From assembly GCF_900182955.1 (NCBI RefSeq), contig NZ_FXUL01000031.1, positions 1-64,000 on the forward strand: a DNA stretch of 64,000 bases, in the 5' to 3' direction. The stretch is from Noviherbaspirillum suwonense. GTDB lineage: Bacteria > Pseudomonadota > Gammaproteobacteria > Burkholderiales > Burkholderiaceae_D. Under the pieces are notes generated by a model. It was not told where the DNA came from, did not search any database, and saw nothing but the letters and a program-made list of their open reading frames with translations. Shown piece after piece: positions 9,978 through 19,538 of the stretch; the first letter of the stretch is position 1, and each line of letters begins with the position of its first letter. Position numbers and translations under genes: made by a program.

Positions 9978-11561
9978 CTACCGGATCAGCGCTACCGGAT
10001 GGCGCGCGTCCGTTTCGCCTACCTGAAAGCCGCTGACCACCCGCACCAGGCTCGCCGCCTGCGTGCGCATCGACTCCGCGGCGGCCGCGGCTTCCTCCAC
10101 CAGCGCCGCATTCTGCTGGGTGACCTGGTCCATCTGCGAAATCGCCTGGTTCACCTGTTCGATGCCGGCGCTCTGTTCGCCGCTGGCGGCGCTGATCTCG
10201 GCCATGATGTCGGTCACCCGCTGCACGCTCAGCACCACCTGCTGCATGGTCGAGCCGGCCTGCTCCACCAGCGCGCTGCCGGCGTCGACCTTGTCGACCG
10301 AGTCGCCGATCAGGCTCTTGATCTCGCGGGCCGCCGCGGCGCTCTTCTGCGCCAGGCTACGCACCTCGGTCGCCACGACCGCAAAACCGCGGCCCTGCTC
10401 GCCGGCCCGCGCCGCTTCCACCGCCGCATTCAGCGCCAGGATGTTGGTCTGGAAGGCAATGCCGTCGATGACCGAAATGATGTCGACGATCTTCTTCGAC
10501 GACGCATTGATCTCGCCCATGGTGTCGACCACCCGGGAGACCACCTCGCCGCCCTGCACCGCCACTTCCGATGCAGTCCGGGCCAGCTGGTTGGCCTGGC
10601 GTGCATTGTCGGCATTCTGCTTCACCGTCGCGGTCAGTTCTTCCATCGACGACGCAGTTTCTTCCAGCGACGACGCCTGGTGCTCGGTGCGGGACGACAG
10701 GTCGGCATTGCCGGCGGCGATCTGGCCCGAGGCGGTTGCGATCATTTCCGAGCCGTTGCGCACTTCCGTCACGGTCTCCCTCAGCTGGCCCGTCATGTCC
10801 CGCAAGGCCGTCATCAGCTGCCCGACCTCGTCGCGCGAACGGGCGGCGGGGATGACGCTCAGGTCGCCGTCCGCCACGCGCCGCGCCGCAGCCACCGCCG
10901 CATGCAGTGGCCGCGTGATGCTGCGCGCAATCAGGGTCGAGCAGCAGACCGCAAAGGCGACCAGCAAGGCGGCGAGCGCTGCCATCAGCACCTGGCTCTT
11001 GCTCGCGGCCTCGTTCATCTGGACGGCGAGGCCGTCGATCGATGCGCGTTCATGCGCCACCAGGTCCCGCAGCAGTCCTTCGTAGACCCTGGACAGCGGC
11101 AGGTACTCCTTTTCCAGCAAGCGGGCCGATTCTTCCGCGTTGCCGGCGGCCTTTTCCCGGATCGCGCTGTCACGCGCCACCGAATATTTCTTCCGCGCCG
11201 CGACGATCTTGTCGTAGATCGCTTTTTCGTCGTCGCTGGCGAGCATGTCGCCGAACGCCTTCTGCAAATCGCTGGAACTCTTGGTGGTCACGGCGATGTC
11301 TTCGGCAAAGAAGGCCGCAAGCGACGGGTCGCTGCTCTTGGCGATGGCCGACGTGCGGCGTATCGAGGCGTAGGTATTGCGATACCAGTCGGCCGCCATG
11401 CGTTCCTTGACCAGCGGCTTTTCCATCAGCTGGCGGGCCGTTTCGGAGACGGCATGCAGTTGCCAGATCCCGATCAGCGTTGACACGACCGATAGCACGA
11501 TAACGACGGCGAACCCTGCCGCGAGCCGGGTCCCTATGCGAAAGTTGGAGAAGACATTCAT
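9978..11561 (-). CDS. Methyl-accepting chemotaxis protein
   Basis: A 527-aa chemoreceptor of Tar/Tsr layout. TM1 spans residues about 11-31 and is followed by a periplasmic four-helix-bundle sensor of about 150 residues. TM2 (about 190-210) leads into a HAMP domain ([19 protein letters not shown]) and a long signalling coiled coil whose tip reads [20 protein letters not shown] and [16 protein letters not shown]. No C-terminal NWETF-like CheR/CheB tether is present. The start at [17 protein letters not shown] matches the family; the in-frame upstream extension is rejected. It is divergent from putA, which is suggestive but not proof of proline sensing. Confidence 0.93.
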   Translation of the reverse strand: MNVFSNFRIGTRLAAGFAVVIVLSVVSTLIGIWQLHAVSETARQLMEKPLVKERMAADWYRNTYASIRRTSAIAKSSDPSLAAFFAEDIAVTTKSSSDLQKAFGDMLASDDEKAIYDKIVAARKKYSVARDSAIREKAAGNAEESARLLEKEYLPLSRVYEGLLRDLVAHERASIDGLAVQMNEAASKSQVLMAALAALLVAFAVCCSTLIARSITRPLHAAVAAARRVADGDLSVIPAARSRDEVGQLMTALRDMTGQLRETVTEVRNGSEMIATASGQIAAGNADLSSRTEHQASSLEETASSMEELTATVKQNADNARQANQLARTASEVAVQGGEVVSRVVDTMGEINASSKKIVDIISVIDGIAFQTNILALNAAVEAARAGEQGRGFAVVATEVRSLAQKSAAAAREIKSLIGDSVDKVDAGSALVEQAGSTMQQVVLSVQRVTDIMAEISAASGEQSAGIEQVNQAISQMDQVTQQNAALVEEAAAAAESMRTQAASLVRVVSGFQVGETDARHPVALIR

Positions 11562-11799
11562 GAGCAGCGTACCTAATGGAATAGTGGAAAACCAGGTTTG
11601 GGCGCAATCTGCACGCACTGTCCTTAACGGCTGGATGTTGCATTTCTTTAAGTTTTTGCACGCCGGGCCGGCGGGCGCCCTTTCCGGCAAGGGGCTGAAG
11701 CATTGCTGCGGCACAGCGCCGGCGCCGTCCTTATCCCCTAAAATGACCGTCAACGGGCAGGCGCCTGCATGCTTCCATTACCTGAGGAGGGCCGGGACG

Positions 11800-14700
11800 A
11801 TGAACGACCTTGCAAACGTGTCGGCGCAGGCAGGCTGCACGCCGTTCGCAAGCTTCGCAGCGGACGCCCGGCCGGCGTCCGACCCGCTCAGGCAGGCGCT
11901 GCGCGCCGCGTTCCGCCGGGATGAAACGGAAGCCGTGCAATGGCTGCTGTCCGAAGTTGGAAGCAGCGACGCCGAGCGGCGGGCCGCCGGCGCGCTGGCC
12001 GCCCGCCTGGTCGCCACCGTGCGCAGCGAGCGCAGCCGTGCGTCCGGGGTCGACGCGCTGATGCAGGAGTTTTCGCTGTCGTCGCAGGAAGGCGTCGCAC
12101 TGATGTGCCTGGCCGAGGCCTTGCTGCGGATTCCCGACCGCGAGACCGCAGATCGCATGATCGCCGAAAAGATCAGCCGCGGCGACTGGCGCCGCCACCT
12201 GGGCGGTTCGCCCTCGCTGTTCGTCAATGCCGCCACCTGGGCGCTGATGGTCAGCGGCAAGGTAATGGCTGACCAGTCCCACGACCAGCACGGGCTGGCG
12301 GCGGCGCTCGGTCGCCTGATTGCCCGCGGCGGCGAGCCGCTGATCCGGCGCGGCGTCGATATTGCGATGCGGATGCTGGGCAACCAGTTCGTCGCCGGCC
12401 AGACCATAGGGGAAGCGCTGGAGCATGCGCGCGCCAACGAGGCGCGGGGCTACCGGTATTCCTTCGACATGCTGGGCGAAGCCGCGATGACGATGGCCGA
12501 CGCAGATGCCTATGACAGCCACTACGAGCAGGCGATCCACGCCATCGGCCGCGCCAGCGCCGGCCGCGGCGTGCGCGGCGGCCCGGGCATCTCGGTGAAG
12601 CTCTCTGCGCTGCACCCGCGCTACGGCGAAGCGCAGCGCAGGCGGGTGATGACGGAGCTGCTGCCGCGTCTCAAGCGGCTGGTGATGCTGGCCATGAAAT
12701 ATGACATCGGCATCAATATCGATGCGGAGGAGGCGGACCGGCTCGAACTGTCGCTGGACCTGCTCGAAGCGCTGGCGATGGATGCGGACACCGCCGGCTT
12801 CGATGGCATCGGCTTTGTCGCGCAGGCGTACCAGAAACGCTGCCCGATGCTGGTCGACTGCGTGATCGACCTGGCCCGGCGCAGCGGCCGCAGGCTGATG
12901 GTGCGGCTGGTCAAGGGCGCCTACTGGGACACCGAGATCAAGCGCGCCCAGGTCGACGGCATGCCCGGCTATCCGGTCTACACCCGCAAGATCCACACCG
13001 ACCTGTCCTACCTGGTCTGCGCCGAACGGCTGCTGGCCGCGGCCGACACCGTCTATCCGCAGTTCGCCACGCACAATGCGCTGACGCTGGCCAGCATCCA
13101 TGCGCAGGCGACGCGCATGGGCGTGACAGCCTACGAGTTCCAGTGCCTGCACGGCATGGGCGAGACCCTGTACGACCAGGTGCTGGCCGATGGCAGCCTG
13201 GGCGTTCCGTGCCGCATCTACGCGCCGGTCGGCTCGCACCAGACGCTGCTGGCCTACCTGGTGCGCCGGCTGCTGGAAAATGGCGCGAACAGTTCCTTCG
13301 TTCACCAGATCGTCGACGCCGGCATCCCGCTCGGGCAGCTGCTGGCCGACCCGGTGGGGGGCGCGCGCGCACTCGGCGGCGCGCCGCATCCGGGCATACC
13401 GCTGCCGTCCGCCCTGTTTGGCGCGGGCCGGCGCAATTCGTCCGGCATGGACTTTGGCGACCCGGCCACCCGGCTCGACATCGCGCCGGCGCTGCTGGCA
13501 TCCGGGCAGGAAGCCCGGCACGCGCAGGCGCTGCTCGCCGCGCCCGTCGCGGCTGCCGGCCTGCCGCGGCAATGCGCGAACCCCGCCGACCGCCGCGACC
13601 TGGTCGGCACGGTGCGGGAGGCGACCAAGGCCGAACTGGAAGCGGCGCTAGCGGCGGCCGAGCTTCATGCGCCGCACTGGCAGGCCGTCGCGCCCGCGGC
13701 CCGCGCCGCGCTGCTGGAACGCGCGGCCTGCCTGCTGGAACGCGACCGGCTGTCGCTGATGGCGCTCACGGTGCGCGAAGCGGGCCGGACGCTGCCGGAT
13801 GCGCTGGCCGAAGTGCGCGAGGCGGTCGACTTCCTGCGGTATTACGCGGCGCAGTCCGGCCGCGAGCCGGCCAGACCGGCGCTGGGGCCGGTCGCCTGCA
13901 TCAGCCCGTGGAATTTTCCGCTGGCGATCTTCATCGGGCAGGTGGCCGCCGCGCTGGCCGCAGGCAATGTCGTCATCGCCAAGCCGGCCGAGCAGACGCC
14001 GCTGGTTGCGCACCTGGCCACGCTGCTTCTGCATGAAGCCGGCATACCCGCTGCCGCGCTGCAGCTGCTGCCCGGCAGCGGCGAAACGGTCGGCGCGGCG
14101 CTGGTGGCGGACCGGCGCATACGCGGCGTGCTGTTTACCGGCTCGACCGCGGTGGCGCAGGCGATCAATCGCACGCTGGCCGGCCGTGGCGCCGCCGAAG
14201 GGCAGGCGCTGCCGCTGGTGGCCGAGACCGGCGGCCAGAATGCAATGATCGTCGATTCGTCGGCGCTGCCGGAGCAGGTGGTCCAGGATGTGCTGATGTC
14301 AGCCTTCGACAGCGCGGGACAGCGCTGCTCGGCGCTGCGGGTGCTGTGCCTGCAGGAGGATATTGCCGACCGCGTGCTGCAGATGCTGCGCGGCGCAATG
14401 CGCGAACTGCGCATCGGCCCGCCGGACAGCCTCGACGCCGATGTCGGCCCTGTCATCGACGACGACGCCCGTGCGGCGCTGCACGCGGCAGTCGACCGGG
14501 CCCGCGCCAGCGGCTGGCCGGTATTCCAGCTGCCGCTGGACGAGAGCTGCCGGCACGGCTGTTTCGTTCCGCCGACGCTGATCGACATCCCCGACTTCGG
14601 CGTGCTCGGGCAGGAAGTGTTCGGCCCGGTGCTGCATGTGCTGCGTTTCCGGCGCGCCCGGTTGTCGCGCCTGGTCGATCAGATCAATGGCAGCGGCTAT

Positions 14701-15486
14701 GGCCTGACGCTGGGCATCCATTCCCGCATCGACGAGACCGTGGACGCGGTCGTGTCGCAGGCCCGGGTCGGCAATGTCTATGTGAACCGCAACATGATAG
14801 GCGCGGTGGTGGGCGCACAGCCGTTCGGCGGCGAAGGCAAGTCGGGTACGGGGCCGAAAGCAGGCGGGCCGGTCTACCTGCGCCGGCTGCAGCAGGGCAG
14901 CGACAGCGGCCTCGGCCCGCGCACCGACGGCGAGCCCGCCGACCCGGCGCTGCTGTCGCTGCGCGCCTGGGCCGCCGAACATGGCGATCCGGTGCTGCAG
15001 GCCGTGGCCGGCCTGTATGCGCAGGAAAGCCTGGCCGGCCGCCGGCTTGCGCTGCCCGGACCGACCGGGGAGGCAAACAGCCTGCGCTTCGAACCGCGGG
15101 GCCAGGCGCTGTGCGTCGCCGCCGGGCGCGCCGCGCTGCTGAACCAGCTGGCGGCGGTGCTGGCCACCGGCAACCGGGCCGTCATCGGCCGGGACCAGGC
15201 CGCGCTGCTCCCCTCCGGCCTGCCCGCCGCGGTGCTGGACCGCGTCGGCGTCGCGGACGACGCGGCGGCGGCGGCGGCCGGCATGGCCGTGGCGCTGTGC
15301 GAGAGTCCATGCTGCGGCGGGCTGCTGCCGGTCCTTGCGGCGCGCGACGGTCCATTGGTTCCCGTGGTCCAGACCGACGGGACCCAGCCGATCGCGCTGT
15401 GGCGGCTTGTCGCGGAGCGTGCGCTCTGCGTCAACACTGCGGCAGCCGGCGGCAATGCCAGCCTGCTGGCGCTGGCGCAGCAGTGA
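11800..15486 (+). CDS. putA: Bifunctional proline dehydrogenase / glutamate-semialdehyde dehydrogenase PutA
   Basis: A 1228-aa enzyme that oxidises proline to glutamate at the membrane. The N-terminal half holds the FAD-dependent PRODH barrel (for example LVKGAYWDTEIKRAQ and ATHNALTLASI). The second half is an aldehyde dehydrogenase with CISPWNFPLAIFIGQ, general-base Glu809 in VAETGGQNA and nucleophile Cys843 in AGQRCSALR. A C-terminal ALDH-like tail follows. The ATG at 11800 has a perfect GAGGAGG nine bases upstream. The ribbon-helix-helix domain of E. coli PutA is missing at the N-terminus, so this is a bifunctional form without self-repression. The chemoreceptor gene is divergent upstream. 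Confidence 0.95.
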   Translation: MNDLANVSAQAGCTPFASFAADARPASDPLRQALRAAFRRDETEAVQWLLSEVGSSDAERRAAGALAARLVATVRSERSRASGVDALMQEFSLSSQEGVALMCLAEALLRIPDRETADRMIAEKISRGDWRRHLGGSPSLFVNAATWALMVSGKVMADQSHDQHGLAAALGRLIARGGEPLIRRGVDIAMRMLGNQFVAGQTIGEALEHARANEARGYRYSFDMLGEAAMTMADADAYDSHYEQAIHAIGRASAGRGVRGGPGISVKLSALHPRYGEAQRRRVMTELLPRLKRLVMLAMKYDIGINIDAEEADRLELSLDLLEALAMDADTAGFDGIGFVAQAYQKRCPMLVDCVIDLARRSGRRLMVRLVKGAYWDTEIKRAQVDGMPGYPVYTRKIHTDLSYLVCAERLLAAADTVYPQFATHNALTLASIHAQATRMGVTAYEFQCLHGMGETLYDQVLADGSLGVPCRIYAPVGSHQTLLAYLVRRLLENGANSSFVHQIVDAGIPLGQLLADPVGGARALGGAPHPGIPLPSALFGAGRRNSSGMDFGDPATRLDIAPALLASGQEARHAQALLAAPVAAAGLPRQCANPADRRDLVGTVREATKAELEAALAAAELHAPHWQAVAPAARAALLERAACLLERDRLSLMALTVREAGRTLPDALAEVREAVDFLRYYAAQSGREPARPALGPVACISPWNFPLAIFIGQVAAALAAGNVVIAKPAEQTPLVAHLATLLLHEAGIPAAALQLLPGSGETVGAALVADRRIRGVLFTGSTAVAQAINRTLAGRGAAEGQALPLVAETGGQNAMIVDSSALPEQVVQDVLMSAFDSAGQRCSALRVLCLQEDIADRVLQMLRGAMRELRIGPPDSLDADVGPVIDDDARAALHAAVDRARASGWPVFQLPLDESCRHGCFVPPTLIDIPDFGVLGQEVFGPVLHVLRFRRARLSRLVDQINGSGYGLTLGIHSRIDETVDAVVSQARVGNVYVNRNMIGAVVGAQPFGGEGKSGTGPKAGGPVYLRRLQQGSDSGLGPRTDGEPADPALLSLRAWAAEHGDPVLQAVAGLYAQESLAGRRLALPGPTGEANSLRFEPRGQALCVAAGRAALLNQLAAVLATGNRAVIGRDQAALLPSGLPAAVLDRVGVADDAAAAAAGMAVALCESPCCGGLLPVLAARDGPLVPVVQTDGTQPIALWRLVAERALCVNTAAAGGNASLLALAQQ

Positions 15487-15613
15487 TGCCGTCGACCGAA
15501 ACGGCCTCGTATCGCCTTGCAGTACCATCCGGCATGTTTTGCCGGGCACTTTTTTCTCTGCGCAACGTCCAAGTTGCCTTGTCATTCTTTTATCAAGAAA
15601 AGGAGAAGTACCT

Positions 15614-16042
15614 ATGAGTCATTCCCTTACCGCAGTTTCCAGCAAGGGCGTTGCCGAAGACCGTATCCGCCGCGCCACCGCGCCGGAACTGAACCAGCAG
15701 ATCGATCGCCAGACCGACGCCAACATCCTGCACTATGCCAACGCGCTGCCCGACGTCATCGAGGAGCGCATCGAGGAGCTGGACCGCGAATGGGATATTG
15801 AACGCACGCTCGAAGTCAACGGCGTCGGCGCGGCGCTGGCCGGGCTGGTGCTGGGCACCACGGTCAACAAGAAATGGCTGATCGTGCCGGGCGTGATCCT
15901 GCCGCTGCTGCTCAACTTCAGCCTGCGCGGCTGGGCGCCGCCGGTGCCGGTGCTGCGCCACCTGGGCATGCGTACCCGCAGCGAGATCAACCGCGAGCGC
16001 ACTGCGCTGCTGGCGTCCAAAGGGGATGCGGCGGGCGCATAA
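15614..16042 (+). CDS. DUF2892-type membrane protein
   Basis: A 142-aa protein. The N-terminal half is charged and soluble (ERIEELDREWDIER). Two hydrophobic segments (about 75-90 and 92-108) carry the DUF2892/YgaP-like pattern around NGVGAALAGLVLG and KKWLIVPGVI. The C-terminus reads RTRSEINRERTALLASKGD, as often follows this domain. AAGGAGAA precedes the ATG. Function unknown; a link to rhodanese-type sulfur handling is only by family name. A hairpin terminator follows. Confidence 0.75.
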   Translation: MSHSLTAVSSKGVAEDRIRRATAPELNQQIDRQTDANILHYANALPDVIEERIEELDREWDIERTLEVNGVGAALAGLVLGTTVNKKWLIVPGVILPLLLNFSLRGWAPPVPVLRHLGMRTRSEINRERTALLASKGDAAGA

Positions 16043-16052
16043 GCCAGCCGTC

Positions 16053-16077
16053 AGGGCAGCCGTCGCGCGGCTGCCCT
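16053..16077 (+). terminator. Hairpin terminator after the DUF2892 gene
   Basis: Perfect 9-bp arms AGGGCAGCC (16053-16061) and GGCTGCCCT (16069-16077), 11 nt after the stop codon; only a short pyrimidine tract follows. The rest of the 286-bp gap to the next gene has AT-rich DNA with a TATACT (16294-16299) that may be a -10 element, but no convincing -35. Confidence 0.55.
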
Positions 16078-16328
16078 TCCCTGCTCGGCCCTGCGGCCGT
16101 TCGCCTGGCAACGTTCCCGGCACGGCCCGCGGCTGTGCCGGCCCCCCTGTCGAAAGCCGCACCGGCGCGCGGCACGCAATACCACCCTGAACCTGTCCCT
16201 CCGTCAATAGCTGCACGGATACTCGCATTTGCTTTTAACCAGAATGCACAAGTGTATCGACAAAACATTAGCGCTATTGACTTTTGTATTCGATATACTC
16301 GCCCCATCCCAATTTTCCAGGTGAGTTC

Positions 16329-17033
16329 ATGGCGGTGAAAGCCATCATCTTCGATGCGTACGGCACCCTGTTCGATGTCTATTCGATCAGCGCGCTTGCC
16401 AACCGCCTGTTCCCTGGCAAGGGCAATGCGCTGGCCGAGCTTTGGCGCGACAAGCAGATCCAGTACAGCCAGCTGCGCACGCTCTGCAGCACCTACAAGC
16501 CGTTCTGGGAAGTCACCCAGGATGCGCTGGTCTTCAGCTGCCGCAAGCTCGGGCTGGAGCTTGGCCTGGAAGCGCAGAACATGATGATGGGGCAGTATGC
16601 GAAGCTGCAGCCCTTCCCCGAAAACCTGGCGGTGCTGCGCGGGCTGAAGGCCGGCGGAATGAAGCTGGCCATCCTTTCCAACGGCAATCCGGACATGCTG
16701 GCGGCAGCGGTCGGCAATGCGCAGATGGAAGACCTGTTCAGCCACGTGATGTCGGTCGACACCGTCAAGAAATTCAAGACCGCGCCCGAGGCCTACCAGC
16801 TCGGCACCGACCTGCTGGGAGCCGCTGCCCGCGACATCGTATTCGTCTCCAGCAATGGCTGGGATGTCTGCGGCGCGAGCTGGTTTGGCTACCGTACATT
16901 CTGGGTCAACCGCGCCGGCGCGCCGATGGAGGAACTGGGCGTGACGCCGCACGGCCAGGGCCGGCTCCTGTCGGACCTGCCGCCCTTCATCGAAGCCAAC
17001 ATGGCGCCGCCGGCCACCCGGCGGGCGCAATAA
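16329..17033 (+). CDS. L-2-haloacid dehalogenase (HAD type II)
   Basis: A 234-aa HAD-superfamily hydrolase predicted to convert (S)-2-haloacids to 2-hydroxyacids through an aspartyl ester. Motif I is AIIFDAYGTLFD with nucleophile Asp9. Motif II is LAILSNGNPDM, the lysine is in VKKFKTAPEAY, and motif III is VFVSSNGWDVCGASWFGY. The FWVNRAG segment is typical of this subfamily. SD AGGTGA lies just before the ATG. It sits 53 bp upstream of malate synthase G, so dehalogenation of haloacetates to glycolate or glyoxylate feeding malate synthase is a plausible link (inference). Confidence 0.9.
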   Translation: MAVKAIIFDAYGTLFDVYSISALANRLFPGKGNALAELWRDKQIQYSQLRTLCSTYKPFWEVTQDALVFSCRKLGLELGLEAQNMMMGQYAKLQPFPENLAVLRGLKAGGMKLAILSNGNPDMLAAAVGNAQMEDLFSHVMSVDTVKKFKTAPEAYQLGTDLLGAAARDIVFVSSNGWDVCGASWFGYRTFWVNRAGAPMEELGVTPHGQGRLLSDLPPFIEANMAPPATRRAQ

Positions 17034-17086
17034 GCGCCCGCGGACCTTCAACCTTATTCATAACGACGAACCAAGAGGCATAGAAC

Positions 17087-19312
17087 ATGAACGAACGCAC
17101 CACCGTCCACGGGCTCCAGATTGCAACGCCGCTGCACCGCTTCATCGAAGACAAGGTGCTGCCCGGCACCGGCGTCGACAGCGCCAGCTTCTGGAAGGGT
17201 TTCGACGCCATCGTCCATGAGCTGGCGCCGAAAAACATCACGCTGCTGGCCGAGCGCGACCGGCTGCAGACCGAGCTGGACAACTGGCATCGCGCCAACC
17301 CGGGACCGGTCAGCGATATCGCCGCTTACCGCGCGTTCCTGGAATCCATAGGCTACATGCAGCCGCAGCCGGAAAACTTCACCATCACCACCGACAATGT
17401 CGATGCCGAACTGGCGATCCAGGCCGGCCCGCAGCTGGTCGTGCCGATCCTGAACGCCCGCTATGCGCTCAATGCCGCCAACGCCCGCTGGGGTTCCCTC
17501 TACGATGCGCTGTACGGCACCGACGCGATTGCCGAGACCGACGGCGCCACCCGCGCCGGCCCCGGCGGCGAGAGCTACAACCCGGTGCGCGGCGCGAAAG
17601 TGATCGCCTTTGGCCGCAATCTGCTGGACCAGGCCGCGCCGCTGGCAAAGGGCAGCCACGCCGACGCCGCCGGCTACCGTGTCGCCGGTGGCGCGCTGGA
17701 AGTCAGCCTGAAGGATGGCGCCAGCACCGGCCTCGCCGATGCATCCAAGTTCGTCGGATACCAGGGCAGCGCCGATGCGCCCAGCTCGGTGCTGCTGAAG
17801 AACAATGGCCTGCATATCGACATCATCATCGACCGCAACACGCCGATCGGCAAGAGCGATGCGGCCGGCGTCGCCGACCTCGTGATCGAAGCCGCGCTGT
17901 CCACCATCCTCGACCTCGAGGACTCGGTCGCAGCGGTCGACGCCGAGGACAAGGTGCTGGCTTACTCGAACTGGCTGGGCATCCTGCAGGCCACGCTGTC
18001 GGAAACCATCACCAAGGGCGGCAATGCGTTCACCCGCAGCCTGAACCCGGACCGCGAGTACACGGCCGGCCCCGGCGCGACCGATGCGAAGGATGGCGTG
18101 GTCACGCTGCATGGCCGCTCGCTGCTGTTCCTGCGCAATGTCGGCCACCTGATGACCAACCCGGCCATCCTGTACGACGGCGACAAGGAAATCCCGGAAG
18201 GCATCATGGACGCGGTCGTCACTGTCGCGATCGCGCTGCATGACCTGAAGCGCAAGCCGGGCCAGAAGATAGGCAACTCGCGCACCGGCTCGGTCTACAT
18301 CGTCAAGCCCAAGATGCACGGACCGGCCGAAGTCGCGTTCGCCAGCGAGCTGTTCGGCCGCGTCGAAAGCCTGCTCGGTCTGCCGGCGGAGACCGTCAAG
18401 CTGGGCATCATGGATGAAGAGCGCCGCACCAGCGTCAACCTGATGGCCTGCATCCGCGAAGCGACCGGCCGCGTGGCCTTCATCAACACCGGCTTCCTGG
18501 ACCGCACCGGCGACGAGATGCACAGCGCCATGCATGCCGGCCCGATGATGCGCAAGGGCGACATGAAGACCAGCACCTGGCTCACCGCCTACGAGCGCAG
18601 CAATGTGTTGACCGGCCTGGCCTGCGGGCTGCGCGGACGTGCGCAGATCGGCAAGGGCATGTGGGCGATGCCGGACCTGATGGCGGCGATGCTGGAACAG
18701 AAGATCGCCCACCCGAAGGCCGGCGCCAACACGGCATGGGTGCCATCGCCGACCGGCGCCACGTTGCATGCGCTGCATTACCACCAGGTTAATGTCGCGG
18801 AGATCCAGCAGGGACTGGAGAAAAACGCGACCGCAGCCGAGATCGACCGGCTGCGCAACGAGCTGCTGCAGATCCCGGTAGTGGCCGAAGCCAAATGGTC
18901 GAAGGAAGAGATCCAGCAGGAGCTGGACAACAATGCGCAGGGCATACTCGGTTACGTGGTGCGCTGGATCGACCAGGGCGTCGGCTGCTCCAAGGTGCCC
19001 GACATCCACAACGTCGGCCTGATGGAAGACCGCGCGACGCTGCGCATCTCCAGCCAGCACATCGCCAACTGGCTGCTGCATGGCGTTGTCGCCGAAGCGC
19101 AGGTCAACGAGACGCTGCAGCGGATGGCGCGCGTGGTCGATGCGCAGAACGACAACGATCCGTTCTATACGCCGATGGCGCCGGACTTCGAGTCGTCGTA
19201 TGCATTCCGCGCCGCGCGCGACCTGGTGTTCAAGGGCCTGTCGCAGCCGAGCGGCTATACCGAGCCGCTGCTGCATGCGTGGCGCCTGAAGGTCAAGGCG
19301 GAACGCAAGTAA
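17087..19312 (+). CDS. glcB: Malate synthase G
   Basis: A 741-aa monomeric malate synthase that condenses glyoxylate and acetyl-CoA to malate. Recognisable family segments are [42 protein letters not shown] (Glu278/Asp279 region), [28 protein letters not shown] and [16 protein letters not shown]. The C-terminal half contains [15 protein letters not shown] and [18 protein letters not shown]-like elements. Length matches GlcB rather than the shorter AceB. It follows the haloacid dehalogenase on the same strand. A 9-bp hairpin follows the stop. Confidence 0.96.
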   Translation: MNERTTVHGLQIATPLHRFIEDKVLPGTGVDSASFWKGFDAIVHELAPKNITLLAERDRLQTELDNWHRANPGPVSDIAAYRAFLESIGYMQPQPENFTITTDNVDAELAIQAGPQLVVPILNARYALNAANARWGSLYDALYGTDAIAETDGATRAGPGGESYNPVRGAKVIAFGRNLLDQAAPLAKGSHADAAGYRVAGGALEVSLKDGASTGLADASKFVGYQGSADAPSSVLLKNNGLHIDIIIDRNTPIGKSDAAGVADLVIEAALSTILDLEDSVAAVDAEDKVLAYSNWLGILQATLSETITKGGNAFTRSLNPDREYTAGPGATDAKDGVVTLHGRSLLFLRNVGHLMTNPAILYDGDKEIPEGIMDAVVTVAIALHDLKRKPGQKIGNSRTGSVYIVKPKMHGPAEVAFASELFGRVESLLGLPAETVKLGIMDEERRTSVNLMACIREATGRVAFINTGFLDRTGDEMHSAMHAGPMMRKGDMKTSTWLTAYERSNVLTGLACGLRGRAQIGKGMWAMPDLMAAMLEQKIAHPKAGANTAWVPSPTGATLHALHYHQVNVAEIQQGLEKNATAAEIDRLRNELLQIPVVAEAKWSKEEIQQELDNNAQGILGYVVRWIDQGVGCSKVPDIHNVGLMEDRATLRISSQHIANWLLHGVVAEAQVNETLQRMARVVDAQNDNDPFYTPMAPDFESSYAFRAARDLVFKGLSQPSGYTEPLLHAWRLKVKAERK

Positions 19313-19320
19313 GCCGGCAG

Positions 19321-19343
19321 GCGGTGCGCCCCCGGCGCACCGC
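19321..19343 (+). terminator. Hairpin after glcB
   Basis: GCGGTGCGC (19321-19329) pairs with GCGCACCGC (19335-19343) around a short C-rich loop, eight bases after the glcB stop; there is no T-run. Confidence 0.45.
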
Positions 19344-19426
19344 AACATGCGTCCGGGCCGGGCACTGTGCCGGCCAGGATGCGCTGCAGCATCGAGCAGG
19401 GAGCCGGCATGACAACCGACTCTCTG

Positions 19427-19455
19427 TTTTTTTTCGACCCGATCCCCTCTATAAT
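19427..19455 (+). promoter_or_regulatory. Candidate promoter for the hybrid kinase operon
   Basis: A perfect TATAAT at 19450-19455 lies 84 bp upstream of the kinase start. The -35 position is a T-run (19427-19432), so the -35 match is poor. Confidence 0.4.
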
Positions 19456-19538
19456 CAGGCCGGGCATTCGTCTCCATCGCCCTCGGCCTACAGGCTCGCG
19501 CAGGCGCACCGCCACCTTCTACCCTCATGGAGACTCCG

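Noticed and set aside
11377-11799. N-terminal extension of PutA by 141 codons
   Set aside because: It overlaps the chemoreceptor 5' end, has no family similarity, and a perfect SD marks the ATG at 11800.
16277-16299. Promoter TTGACT...TATACT before the dehalogenase
   Set aside because: The spacer is only 11 bp, too short for a sigma-70 promoter; only the -10 is mentioned as a possibility.
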